From: JBGPLJ01 sp035644395
GTDB lineage: Bacteria; Pseudomonadota; Gammaproteobacteria; Steroidobacterales; Steroidobacteraceae
Assembly: GCA_035644395.1 (NCBI GenBank)
Contig: DASQOR010000086.1
Coordinates: forward strand, 124,001-188,000
Direction of reading: 5' to 3'
Length of the DNA stretch: 64,000 nt
The notes beneath the pieces were generated by a model. It saw only the letters and a list, made by a program, of their open reading frames with translations. It was not told the origin of the DNA and made no database searches. A program made the translations under genes and the position numbers. Positions 8,135-16,572 of the stretch are shown piece by piece (positions within the stretch are counted from its first letter, which is position 1; each line of letters opens with the position of its first letter).

Positions 8135-8686
8135 CTACATCATGCCGGTCTGCAAACGTGCTGCGTCCGACATCATCGACTGGTTCCAGGGCGGATCGAA
8201 GACCAGCTCGACTTCCGCTGCGCGCACGCCGGGAATCCTTTCGACCTTTTCCCTGACGTCGGCGACCAGGATCTCGCCCATGCCGCAGCCAGGCGCGGTG
8301 ACCGTCATTTTGATGCGGACATGGTACGTGCCGTCGTCGTGGCCCAGCACTTCGCACTCATAGACGAGCCCGAGGTCGACGATGTTGATCGGGATCTCGG
8401 GGTCGTAGACGCCGCGCATCTGATCCCAGACGATGTTGCGGATGTCGTCCGCCGTCGGATTGGCGGGCACCTCGGGCGTCTTCAGCACTTCCTTGCCGAG
8501 CGCATCGGCGTGTTCCCCCGCGATGCGAAAGAGATTGCCGTCGATGTAGACGGTGAAGCTGCCGCCGAGCGCCTGGGTGATGTAGCCGACGGCACCCGCT
8601 TTCAGAGTGACATCGATACCGGCGGGCACGGCGACCGCGCGCACGTCGCGCGACAGCACCACGGGTTCGTTCTCATGGCCGCGCAT
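8135..8686 (-). CDS. sufT: SufT, MIP18-family Fe-S assembly factor
   Basis: A 183-residue protein whose C-terminal half is a MIP18/DUF59 domain. It has the DPEIPINIVDLGLVYE motif near residues 110-125, and TAPGCGMGEILVADVREK with the conserved Cys near 145. The N-terminal extension of about 80 residues (VVLSRDVRAVAVPAG, GGSFTVYIDGNLFRI) is typical of the SufT subgroup. SufT acts as an auxiliary factor in maturing Fe-S proteins, mostly under high Fe-S demand. The gene starts four bases after the sufU stop and is clearly in the operon. Confidence 0.93.
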   Translation of the reverse strand: MRGHENEPVVLSRDVRAVAVPAGIDVTLKAGAVGYITQALGGSFTVYIDGNLFRIAGEHADALGKEVLKTPEVPANPTADDIRNIVWDQMRGVYDPEIPINIVDLGLVYECEVLGHDDGTYHVRIKMTVTAPGCGMGEILVADVREKVERIPGVRAAEVELVFDPPWNQSMMSDAARLQTGMM

Positions 8687-8690
8687 GGCG

Positions 8691-9134
8691 CTACTCGGTG
8701 CTCACGGGTTGCCGCTTCGAGTCGAGCGCGGCGACAAGGGTATGCCAGCAAAGGCTCGCGCACTTGACGCGCGCGGGGAATTCACGCACGCCCGACAGCG
8801 CGGCGAGCTTGCCAAGGTCGCGCTCGGGGACATAGTCGTGTTCGGTGAGGAGCCTGTGGACCTGATCGTAGAAGTCACGCACGTCCGCGAGCTCGCGGCC
8901 CTTGAGGGCTTCCGTCATGAGCGATGCCGAGGCCACCGAAATGGCGCAGCCGCTGCCCTCGAAGGCGAGCGCTTCGAGCTTGCCGCCGGCCACGTCGACA
9001 TAGAGTTTCAGGCGATCGCCGCACAGGGGATTGTGGCCCTCGGCGCAATGGTTGGCGGTCGCGAGCGCACCGAAATTCCGCGGGCTGCGGTTGTGGTCGA
9101 CGATCACGTCACGGTAGAGGTCCTTCAGATCCAT
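8691..9134 (-). CDS. sufU: SufU-type scaffold / sulfur acceptor
   Basis: A 147-residue IscU/NifU-fold protein of the SufU class. The zinc or cluster ligands are Cys38 and Asp40 in HNPLCGDRL, Cys63 in GSGCAIS and Cys125 in VKCASLC. The segment around residues 80-120 (ADVRDFYDQVHRLLTEHDYV) is the insertion that separates SufU from IscU. In Gram-positive bacteria SufU takes persulfide sulfur from SufS. Its presence here in place of SufE suggests the same partnership. The ATG shares one base with the sufS stop (TGATG), so translation is coupled. A longer upstream frame exists but runs through sufS and is not used. Confidence 0.94.
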   Translation of the reverse strand: MDLKDLYRDVIVDHNRSPRNFGALATANHCAEGHNPLCGDRLKLYVDVAGGKLEALAFEGSGCAISVASASLMTEALKGRELADVRDFYDQVHRLLTEHDYVPERDLGKLAALSGVREFPARVKCASLCWHTLVAALDSKRQPVSTE

Positions 9135-10393
9135 CAGCGGAATACCTCGCGGGCGCGGCCAAGGGCCGTTACGAGCCGCTCGGCCTCCTCGAAGGTGTTG
9201 TAGAACGCGAACGAGGCTCGCGCGGTCGCCGGCACCTGGAAGTATTCCATGACGGGCATGGCGCAGTGGTGTCCCGTGCGCACGGCGATGCCGTCGGCGT
9301 CGAGGATCGTGCCGAGATCGTGCGGGTGGATACCGTCCATCACGAAGGACAGCACGCTGACCTTCCGATCCGCGGTGCCGATCAAACGCACTCCGGGCAC
9401 CGAGCTCACGCGGCGCGTCGCATGCGCCAGCAGTTCGTCTTCGTAGCGCGTGACCGCGGCCCAGTCGAGCCGGCCGAGATAATCGATGGCGGCGCCGAGA
9501 CCGATCGCATCCGCGATGTTCGGCGTGCCGGCCTCGAACTTGTAGGGCAGGGCGTTGTAGGTGGTACCCGTGAAGCTCACGGTGAGAATCATGTCGCCGC
9601 CACCCTGCCAGGGCGGCATGGCCTCGAGCAGCGCTTCGCGCCCGTAGAGCACGCCGATGCCCGTCGGCCCGAACATCTTGTGGCCGGAGAATGCATAGAA
9701 ATCGCAATCGAGCGCCTGCACGTCGACCTTCAGGTGTGGAATCGCCTGCGCGCCGTCGACGAGAGATGGAATACCGCGCGTGCGCGCCAACGCGATCATC
9801 TGTTCCACCGGCAGCACCGTTCCGAGCGCATTCGAGACGTGCGCGAACGCGACGAGCTTCGTGCGCGGGCCGAGCAGCCGCTGGTAGTCGTCGACATCGA
9901 TCATGCCGCGCGCATCGATCGGCACGACCTTGAGCACGACTCCGAGCTCGCCGGCGAGCATCTGCCAGGGCACGATGTTCGCGTGGTGCTCGAGCCAGGT
10001 GAGCACGATTTCATCGCCACGCTCCATGCGCGACCGGCCGAAGCTCTGCGCAACGAGGTTGATGGCCTCGGTCGTGCCGCGCACGAAGATGATCTCGCGG
10101 GTCGAGCGCGCATTGATGAAACGGCGCACCTTGTCCCGGGCGCCTTCAAAAGCCTCGGTCGCCCGCTGGCTCAGCGTGTGCACGCCCCGATGCACGTTCG
10201 CGTGCGATTCGCGGTAGTAGAGGTCGATGGCGTCGATGACCGCTTGCGGCCGCTGCGAGGACGCCGAGTTGTCGAGGTAGGCGAGCGGCCGGCCGTTGAT
10301 GCGCTCCTCGAGGATCGGAAAGTCGCGGCGAATATTCCTGACGTCGAAATCGCTATTAGTAAGCTTTGCAGTATCAAAAGCTTGCACGACCAT
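9134..10393 (-). CDS. sufS: cysteine desulfurase SufS
   Basis: A 419-residue class II cysteine desulfurase that strips sulfur from cysteine for cluster assembly. The PLP lysine is Lys239 in SGHKMFGPTG and the persulfide cysteine is Cys377 in RTGHHCAMP. Other PLP-site motifs are RGTTEAINLV, THLEHHAN-like LEHHANIVPW and LVDGAQA. The gene begins immediately after the sufD stop (TAAATG), with AAGGAG nine bases upstream of the ATG. The first dozen codons are noticeably AT-rich and contain a small inverted repeat (AAGCTTT at 10361 and AAAGCTT at 10377). The next gene is sufU. Confidence 0.97.
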   Translation of the reverse strand: MVVQAFDTAKLTNSDFDVRNIRRDFPILEERINGRPLAYLDNSASSQRPQAVIDAIDLYYRESHANVHRGVHTLSQRATEAFEGARDKVRRFINARSTREIIFVRGTTEAINLVAQSFGRSRMERGDEIVLTWLEHHANIVPWQMLAGELGVVLKVVPIDARGMIDVDDYQRLLGPRTKLVAFAHVSNALGTVLPVEQMIALARTRGIPSLVDGAQAIPHLKVDVQALDCDFYAFSGHKMFGPTGIGVLYGREALLEAMPPWQGGGDMILTVSFTGTTYNALPYKFEAGTPNIADAIGLGAAIDYLGRLDWAAVTRYEDELLAHATRRVSSVPGVRLIGTADRKVSVLSFVMDGIHPHDLGTILDADGIAVRTGHHCAMPVMEYFQVPATARASFAFYNTFEEAERLVTALGRAREVFR

Positions 10394-11701
10394 TTAGATA
10401 AACTCCTTTATGAGGTCGCGTGCCGGGAGTTCGCCGGCAATCCGGCGGGCGAGCGCTTGCGTCAGCGCGGCGACGGGCAGTATCTGTAACAGGTCGAGGA
10501 CGAAAGCGTAGGTGAGCAGCGCGCGCGCAGTCGGTGCATCGATGCCCCGTGAAGTGAGATAAAAAAGCATGTTCGGGTCGAGCCGGCCGGTCGAGGCGCC
10601 GTGGCTGCACTTCACGTCCTCGTTGTGAATCTCGAGTTGCGGGCGCGTATCCGCCTCGGCGGCAGGGGCGAGCAGCAGATTGCGGAAGTTCTGCTCCGAA
10701 ACGCTTCGCCGCGCTCCGGGCGCGACGACGACCTTGCTGTTGCAGATTGCGCGCCCGCTCTCGTTCACGACCGTGCGCACCTGCGTGCGGCTGTGAGTGT
10801 CCGGCACCGCGTGACGAATCTCGGCACGCAATTCGTGATGCTGGGAACCGGCTGTGAACAGCAAGGCTCGAACCTGTGCGACAGCCGCCGGCCCCTCGAG
10901 GGCGACATCGACGTCCGATCGCAGCAGGTCGCCGCCGACAACGAGACAATGCAACGCGAAGGTCGACCCCGAGCCGACGCGGGCGCGCAACGTGTCGAAT
11001 TCCTGGCCGCCAGCGCCGAGGGAATGCACACGGCACAACTCGACGCGCGAACCCCCTTCGACATCGATCTCGGCAAGCGAATTGACGAATCGCGCCCCGG
11101 GTGCATCCGACAGGTGGTGCTCGACGATGACGCCGGTCGCGCCGCCCGTTGCATGGATTCGAAGCCGAGGAAAGCTTGCCGCACCACCCGCTGCAAGGTG
11201 CAGCACATAGATGAGGGGAGCCTCGCCGCCGTCGAGTTCGATGGAGGCTCCGTCGGCAACGAACGCCGTGTTGAGGAGAGCGAAGCGCGAGTCTGCGCGG
11301 TCGTTCTCGGGCATCGTGCGGGCCAGGAGTTCGGGCTGCCTTCGGTAGACGTCCGCGAGCGATTCGATCCGCACGCCTTTCGCTTGCGGCAGCGGTGTCG
11401 ACAAATCTGCGGCGAGGCGCCCATTGACGAACACCAGCCGCGTCGCGTTTTCGAGCGGGAGCGCAGCGTCGGGCAGACGGTCCGTGCGGCCAGGCTCCAC
11501 CGCAAAATTGAGTTCGCGGCGCGCGAGCCCGCGGAGCGTCAGGTATTTCCAGTTCTCGTCGCGTCCCGTCGGCAGGCCGGCGTTGACGAAGCGCTCGAGC
11601 GCCGCACGCCGGGTTGCCGGCGCAGCGAGACCTGCGGCCGCCGCCGCATGGCCCTGCGCGATGCTCGCGAGGAACGGCGAAGCCTGCGCCGTGGCGCTCA
11701 T
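10394..11701 (-). CDS. sufD: Fe-S cluster assembly protein SufD
   Basis: A 435-residue SufD, a subunit of the SufBCD scaffold in which clusters are built. The N-terminal helical part includes RRAALERFVNAGLPTGRDENWKYLTL (shown here only as LPTGRDENWKYT-like landmark near residue 55). The right-handed beta-helix core ends with NEDVKCSHGASTGRLD, carrying the conserved Cys and His near residue 360. It ends with FYLTSRGID and the C-terminal helical bundle. It overlaps the sufC stop by four bases (ATGA) and abuts sufS. Gene order B-C-D-S is standard for the operon. Confidence 0.96.
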   Translation of the reverse strand: MSATAQASPFLASIAQGHAAAAAGLAAPATRRAALERFVNAGLPTGRDENWKYLTLRGLARRELNFAVEPGRTDRLPDAALPLENATRLVFVNGRLAADLSTPLPQAKGVRIESLADVYRRQPELLARTMPENDRADSRFALLNTAFVADGASIELDGGEAPLIYVLHLAAGGAASFPRLRIHATGGATGVIVEHHLSDAPGARFVNSLAEIDVEGGSRVELCRVHSLGAGGQEFDTLRARVGSGSTFALHCLVVGGDLLRSDVDVALEGPAAVAQVRALLFTAGSQHHELRAEIRHAVPDTHSRTQVRTVVNESGRAICNSKVVVAPGARRSVSEQNFRNLLLAPAAEADTRPQLEIHNEDVKCSHGASTGRLDPNMLFYLTSRGIDAPTARALLTYAFVLDLLQILPVAALTQALARRIAGELPARDLIKEFI

Positions 11702-12453
11702 GCCCGGCGCGCCTCCGGACGCAACCAGTCATATCCCTGTTTGTCGAGCTCCAGGGCGAGGCTGTGATCGCCGCTGCGCACGATGCGCCCGTCCGTCAGC
11801 ACGTGGACGCGGTCCGGCACAACGTGGTCGAGCAGGCGCTGGTAGTGAGTCACGAGCAGCTGCGCGCGATCCTCGCGGCGCATGGCATTGATGCCGCGCG
11901 CGACGACCTTGAGCGCGTCGATGTCGAGCCCGGAATCGGTTTCGTCGAGGATCGCCAGGCGCGGTTCGAGGACCAGCATCTGCAGGATCTCGTTGCGTTT
12001 CTTCTCACCGCCCGAGAAGCCTTCGTTCACGCCGCGCGCGAGGAACGCCTCATCCATCTGCATGAACTTCATCTTGTCCTTCACGAGTGCCAGGAATTCG
12101 AACGCATCGAGTTCCTTCTCGCCGCGATGCTTGCGGATGGCATTGAGGGCGGCCTTCAGGAGGTACACGTTGTTCACGCCCGGGATTTCGACGGGGTACT
12201 GGAAGCCGAGGAAGAGTCCTGCGCGTGCGCGATCTTCCGGCGAGAGTGCGAGGAGGTCCTGACCGAGGTAGAGAACCTGGCCTGAATGAATGGTGTATTC
12301 GGTGCGTCCCGCGAGCACCTGCGCGAGCGTGCTCTTGCCGGAGCCGTTCGGGCCCATGACGGCATGCACCTCGCCGGCCGCCACTTCGAGCGACAAGCCA
12401 TTGAGGATGCGGCGTTCGCCGATCGAGACCACGAGATTCTGGATGCTGAGCAC
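11698..12453 (-). CDS. sufC: SUF ATPase SufC
   Basis: A 251-residue ABC-type ATPase of the SufBCD scaffold. Walker A is GPNGSGKSTL near residue 35. The signature is GFSGGEKKRNEILQ near 150 and Walker B is LAILDETDSGLDIDAL near 170, with the SufC-typical Glu-Thr-Asp after the Asp. The GTG at 12453 begins MLSIQNLVVSIGERRILNG and gives the usual family length. The frame is open further upstream, but that would overlap sufB. Spacing to sufB is 29 bases and the end overlaps sufD by four bases. Confidence 0.96.
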   Translation of the reverse strand: MLSIQNLVVSIGERRILNGLSLEVAAGEVHAVMGPNGSGKSTLAQVLAGRTEYTIHSGQVLYLGQDLLALSPEDRARAGLFLGFQYPVEIPGVNNVYLLKAALNAIRKHRGEKELDAFEFLALVKDKMKFMQMDEAFLARGVNEGFSGGEKKRNEILQMLVLEPRLAILDETDSGLDIDALKVVARGINAMRREDRAQLLVTHYQRLLDHVVPDRVHVLTDGRIVRSGDHSLALELDKQGYDWLRPEARRA

Positions 12454-12482
12454 GGGTGTACCTGTTCGCTTGCGGGATGCCG

Positions 12483-13931
12483 TCAGCCGACGGCCCCTTC
12501 GAGGCTGACATTGAGGAGGTTCTGCGCTTCCACCGCGAACTCCATCGGCAGTTCCTTGAACACTGCTTTGCAGAAGCCGTTCACGATCATGCTGACCGCG
12601 TCTTCCTCCGAGATGCCCCGCTGCAGGCAGTAGAAGAGCTGGTCCTCGCCGATCTTGGAGGTCGTCGCTTCGTGCTCCACCGTCGCGGTCAGATTCTTCA
12701 CTTCCACGTACGGGAAGGTGTGCGCGCCGCACTCCGGTCCCATCAGGAGCGAATCGCACTGGGTGAAATTGCGCGCGCCCGTCGCGCCTGCGCCGACGCG
12801 CACGAGACCGCGATAGGTGTTCTGGCCGTGTCCCGCCGAGATGCCCTTCGAGACGATGGTGCTCTTGGTGTCGCGGCCGAGGTGGATCATCTTGGTGCCG
12901 GTATCCGCCTGCTGGTAGTGGTTCGCGACGGCGACCGAATAAAACTCGCCGACGGACTCATCGCCCTTCAGTACGCAGCTTGGATATTTCCACGTGATCG
13001 CCGAGCCCGTTTCCACTTGCGTCCAGGAAATCTTGGAGCGCGCGCCGCGGCATTCGCCACGCTTGGTGACGAAGTTGTAGATGCCGCCGCGCCCCTGCTC
13101 ATCGCCCGGGTACCAGTTCTGGACGGTCGAGTACTTGATGCGCGCGCCTTCGAGCGCGACGAGTTCGACGACCGCGGCATGCAGCTGATTCTCGTCGCGC
13201 ATCGGCGCCGTGCAGCCTTCCAGGTAGCTCACGTAGGCCCCGTCGTCGGCAATGATGAGCGTGCGTTCGAACTGGCCCGTCTTCGCGGCGTTGATGCGGA
13301 AGTAGGTCGAGAGCTCCATCGGGCAGCGCACGCCCTTCGGTACATAGACGAACGAGCCGTCGGTGAAGACCGCGGAGTTGAGCGTCGCGAAGAAATTGTC
13401 GGTGTAAGGCACGACCGTGCCGAGGTACTGCTCGATGAGCGCCGGATGCTGCTGCACGGCCTCGGAGAAGGAACCGAAGATGACGCCTGCATCGGCGAGC
13501 CGCTGCTTGAACGTCGTCGCGACCGATACGCTGTCGAACACCGCATCGACCGCGACGCCTGCGAGGCGCGCTCGCTCGTGCAAGGGAATGCCGAGCTTGT
13601 CGTAGGTCTCGAGCAGTTTCGGGTCGACTTCGTCCAGGCTCCTGGGGCCGGATCCCGGTTGCTTCGGCGCGGAGTAGTAGGAAATCGCCTGGTAGTCGAC
13701 TGGGCGGTAACGCACCGACGCCCAGTGCGGTTCCTTCATCGTGAGCCAGTGTCGATAAGCCTTCAGGCGCCACTCGAGCAGGAACGCGGGTTCGCCTTTC
13801 TTGCGCGAGATGAGGCGGATGACGTTCTCATCGAGGCCCGGCGGCACCGTGTCAGACTCGATGTCCGTGACGAAGCCGTGCCGGTATTTCTGGCCGACCA
13901 GGTCGTCGAGTTCCGTTGCCTTGCCCGACAT
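12483..13931 (-). CDS. sufB: Fe-S cluster assembly protein SufB
   Basis: A 482-residue SufB, the main scaffold subunit. Recognisable segments are KYRHGFVTDIESDTVPPGL near the N-terminus, VPKGVRCPMELSTYFRINA near 215 and NLTATVEHEATTSKIGEDQL near 415. The latter resembles the region around the functional Glu/Cys of E. coli SufB. QRGISEEDAVSMIVNGFCK follows near the C-terminus. The length matches E. coli SufB (495). It starts eight bases after the stop of the Rrf2 regulator gene, so regulator and machinery are one transcription unit. Confidence 0.97.
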   Translation of the reverse strand: MSGKATELDDLVGQKYRHGFVTDIESDTVPPGLDENVIRLISRKKGEPAFLLEWRLKAYRHWLTMKEPHWASVRYRPVDYQAISYYSAPKQPGSGPRSLDEVDPKLLETYDKLGIPLHERARLAGVAVDAVFDSVSVATTFKQRLADAGVIFGSFSEAVQQHPALIEQYLGTVVPYTDNFFATLNSAVFTDGSFVYVPKGVRCPMELSTYFRINAAKTGQFERTLIIADDGAYVSYLEGCTAPMRDENQLHAAVVELVALEGARIKYSTVQNWYPGDEQGRGGIYNFVTKRGECRGARSKISWTQVETGSAITWKYPSCVLKGDESVGEFYSVAVANHYQQADTGTKMIHLGRDTKSTIVSKGISAGHGQNTYRGLVRVGAGATGARNFTQCDSLLMGPECGAHTFPYVEVKNLTATVEHEATTSKIGEDQLFYCLQRGISEEDAVSMIVNGFCKAVFKELPMEFAVEAQNLLNVSLEGAVG

Positions 13932-13939
13932 GACGGCGC

Positions 13940-14410
13940 TCAGCTCCGAACCGGGATCCGCAGGGCCGCGACGCGAATCTCGCCGGCGATGTCGGGTGTC
14001 CGGGCCGCGGCGGCGCCGGTGAGCTCGGAGAGACTGATGTCTTCGAGCGCGCGCCGGATGGAGCGGTTGATCCGCTGCCAGGCGTTACCGACGCGGCACA
14101 CGTGCTCGATGCCGCAATGGCTCGCGTGACTCGAGCATTCCGTGATCGCGACGGGACCCTCGAGTGCATCGAGGATCTCGGCGGCACTGATCTCGCTGGC
14201 GGGCCGGGACAGCTGGTAGCCGCCGTGCGTACCCCGCGCGGAAGTGACGAGCTGCGACCTCTGTAGCTCCTTGAGGAGCTTCGTCACTGTCGGCTGGGCG
14301 ATACCCGTGCCCTGGGAAACCTCCGCGGCGGTGTGCAGGCGGTCCGGTACGGTCGTCAGGTGCGCCAGGATGACTGTCGCGTAATCCGTCAGTTTGCTGA
14401 TCCGCAGCAT
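13940..14410 (-). CDS. Rrf2-family Fe-S regulator of the SUF operon
   Basis: A 156-residue Rrf2 protein starting MLRISKLTDYATVILAHL. The winged helix-turn-helix spans about residues 1-75 (GIAQPTVTKLLKELQRSQLV, ARGTHGGYQLSRPAS). A cysteine trio at Cys92, Cys99 and Cys105 (ECSSHASHCGIEHVC) is placed like the cluster ligands of IscR-type regulators. Such proteins sense Fe-S status and adjust suf transcription. The ATG at 14410 is chosen over a frame open ten codons upstream because family members begin MxRxSKLTDYA. A palindrome at 14451-14465, 41 bases upstream, is a good candidate for its own operator. Confidence 0.93.
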   Translation of the reverse strand: MLRISKLTDYATVILAHLTTVPDRLHTAAEVSQGTGIAQPTVTKLLKELQRSQLVTSARGTHGGYQLSRPASEISAAEILDALEGPVAITECSSHASHCGIEHVCRVGNAWQRINRSIRRALEDISLSELTGAAAARTPDIAGEIRVAALRIPVRS

Positions 14411-14450
14411 GCAATACTCGATGCCACCAAAGGTGTGCAAGCAGGATATG

Positions 14451-14465
14451 GGACTATTTTAGTCC
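14451..14465. promoter_or_regulatory. candidate IscR-like operator between suf and fda
   Basis: GGACTATTTTAGTCC is a perfect 15-base inverted repeat (GGACTA, three-base spacer, TAGTCC). Read on the suf strand, its core GACTAAAATAGTC fits the core of the published IscR type 1 consensus (GACT-R-WWW-Y-AGTC); the outer bases fit less well. It lies 41 bases upstream of the Rrf2 regulator's ATG. The same bases contain TAAAAT, a possible -10 for the suf operon, so bound regulator would block transcription. It is also about 210 bases upstream of the divergent aldolase gene. Confidence 0.65.
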
Positions 14466-14677
14466 TATTGCGGTTCGCGAAGGAACAGGCGGCGCGAGGT
14501 TCCCCGCGCGAAGGCAGCGCGAAGCGTCTTTTGCTATCCTCTCGGCCCGATTTTTGGACCCGGTTTTTGCTGCCCGGCCCGCCTCTTAGGCGCCGGCGGC
14601 AGGGCCGCGTGGCAGCGTTTGAGGCCGGTCCAGACCGCTTGTTCCATTTTGGGGTCCATCCTTGAGGAGCCATGACG

Positions 14678-15700
14678 ATGAATCACAGTGAGCTGGAAGC
14701 CACCGCGAGGGCGATGGTAGCGAGGGGTAAGGGCATTCTGGCGGCCGACGAGTCCGGCGGTACGATCAAGAAGCGCTTCGACAGCATCAAGCTCGAGTCG
14801 ACGGAGGAACATCGGCGCCTGTACCGGGAAATGCTGTTTACGGCGCCCGGCGCGGCCGACTACATCAGCGGCGTCATCTTCTATGACGAGACCCTGCGCC
14901 AGAAGACCAAGACCGGGATCGCATTCGCCGAATACCTGAAGCGGCTCGGGATCGTGCCGGGTATCAAGGTCGACGCCGGCACCAAGCCGCTGGCCGGAGC
15001 GCCCGGCGAGGTCATCACCGAAGGCCTGGACGGCCTGCGCGACCGGTTGAAGGAGTACTACGGGCTCGGGGCGCGATTTGCGAAGTGGCGCGCGGTCATC
15101 GACATCGCGGACGGCATTCCGTCCGCCTACGGGATACACGTCAACGCCCACGCGCTCGCGCGCTACGCGACGCTCTGCCAGGAAACGAGCATCGTACCGA
15201 TCGTCGAGCCGGAAGTGCTGATGGACGGCGGCCATTCGATCGAGCGCTGCGAGGAAGTCACAGACGCCGTGCTCGCGAAGGTGTTCGCGGAACTGCATGC
15301 CCAGCGCGTGTATCTGGAAGGCATGGTGCTCAAGCCCAACATGGTGATCTCGGGAATGAAGTCGCCGAAGCGCGCGGGAGCGGAACGGGTCGCGGAAGCG
15401 ACCATCCGGTGCCTCAAGCGTCATGTGCCGTCCGCGGTTCCCGGCATCGCCTTCCTTTCGGGCGGCCAGGGCCCGGAAGAGGCCACCGAGCACCTGAATC
15501 TCATGAACGCGATGGGCAATCTCCCCTGGGCGCTCACATTCAGTTACGGCCGGGCCCTGCAGGCGCCGGCGCTGTCGGCCTGGAAGGGGCTCGATGCGCA
15601 GTTCGCCGCCGGTCAGAAGGCCTTTGCCAAGCGCGCGAAGTTGAACGGTCTCGCGGCGAGCGGACGCTACCACGCGTCGATGGAAACCCAGGCCGCGTGA
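14678..15700 (+). CDS. class I fructose-bisphosphate aldolase
   Basis: A 340-residue class I aldolase of the eukaryote-like type, which splits fructose 1,6-bisphosphate into DHAP and glyceraldehyde 3-phosphate through a lysine Schiff base. Motifs include GKGILAADESGGTIKKRF near the N-terminus, KVDAGTKPL, FAKWRAVI, the Schiff-base region YLEGMVLKPNM near residue 220 and FLSGGQGPEEATEHLNLMN. The ATG at 14678 is preferred over that at 14672 because GAGGAG at 14664-14669 is eight bases away from the former and only two from the latter. It shares four bases (GTGA) with the start of mlaF downstream, so the mla genes may be partly read from its promoter. Confidence 0.95.
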   Translation: MNHSELEATARAMVARGKGILAADESGGTIKKRFDSIKLESTEEHRRLYREMLFTAPGAADYISGVIFYDETLRQKTKTGIAFAEYLKRLGIVPGIKVDAGTKPLAGAPGEVITEGLDGLRDRLKEYYGLGARFAKWRAVIDIADGIPSAYGIHVNAHALARYATLCQETSIVPIVEPEVLMDGGHSIERCEEVTDAVLAKVFAELHAQRVYLEGMVLKPNMVISGMKSPKRAGAERVAEATIRCLKRHVPSAVPGIAFLSGGQGPEEATEHLNLMNAMGNLPWALTFSYGRALQAPALSAWKGLDAQFAAGQKAFAKRAKLNGLAASGRYHASMETQAA

Positions 15701-16572
15701 ATACCGCTGCGCCGTCTGTCGCGGCCGGCGGGGCGCAGCAGCCGTCCGACAATCTGGTCGAGATCCGGGGCCTGCACTACGCCGTCGGACGGCGGCCTGT
15801 GTTCTCGGGCCTGGACATCGGCATGCGGCGCGGGCGGATCACCGCGATCATGGGCCCGAGCGGCACCGGCAAGACGACGCTCTTGCGGCTGATGACCGGC
15901 CAGATCCGGCCCGACGAGGGCTCGATCGTCGTCGATGGCCTCGACTTGTCGACGCTCAGTCGCGCGGGCCTTTACGGACTGCGCCGGCGCATGGGGATGC
16001 TGTTTCAAAACGGCGCCCTGCTGACCGATCTCGATGTCTTCGAGAACGTGGCCTTTCCATTGCGCGAGCACACGGATCTGCCGGAACGGCTCATCCGGCA
16101 CATCGTTCTCACGAAGCTGCACGCGGTGGGCTTGCGCGGCGCCGCGGAAATGTTCGCGTCGGAATTGTCGGGCGGCATGGCCCGGCGCGTGGCGCTCGCG
16201 CGCGCCATCGTCATGGATCCGGACATCCTCATCTACGACGAGCCGTTCGCGGGCCTCGATCCCATTTCGCTCGGCGTGATCCTGAGGCTCATCCGCCAGA
16301 TGAACGATGCGCTCGGCATCACGAGCATCGTCGTATCGCACGACGTTCAGGAGCTCTCGACGATCGCTGATGAGTCGTATCTGCTTGCGGAGGGCCGCGT
16401 GGTCGCCTCCGGCAGCCCCGCCGATCTTCACGCGAATACCTCGGACATCGTCCGGCAATTCATGAACGGCATGGCCGACGGCCCCGTCCCGTTCCATTTC
16501 CCGGCGCCCGATTACAGCGTGCAGCTGCTCGCGCGCGGCGACCGGCGGCGGCGTACGCGGGACTCGCAATGA
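15697..16572 (+). CDS. mlaF: Mla ABC transporter ATPase MlaF
   Basis: A 291-residue ABC ATPase. It powers phospholipid movement between the inner membrane and the periplasmic carrier MlaC to keep the outer membrane asymmetric. Walker A is GPSGTGKTTLL near residue 50, the signature ELSGGMARRVALARAI near 153 and Walker B DILIYDEPFAGLDP near 175. The ELSGGMxRRVALARA form is typical of MlaF. The GTG start overlaps the aldolase stop and gives about 20 extra residues before the ABC domain. The first gene of mlaFEDCB; each junction to MlaE is an overlap (ATGA). Confidence 0.95.
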   Translation: MNTAAPSVAAGGAQQPSDNLVEIRGLHYAVGRRPVFSGLDIGMRRGRITAIMGPSGTGKTTLLRLMTGQIRPDEGSIVVDGLDLSTLSRAGLYGLRRRMGMLFQNGALLTDLDVFENVAFPLREHTDLPERLIRHIVLTKLHAVGLRGAAEMFASELSGGMARRVALARAIVMDPDILIYDEPFAGLDPISLGVILRLIRQMNDALGITSIVVSHDVQELSTIADESYLLAEGRVVASGSPADLHANTSDIVRQFMNGMADGPVPFHFPAPDYSVQLLARGDRRRRTRDSQ

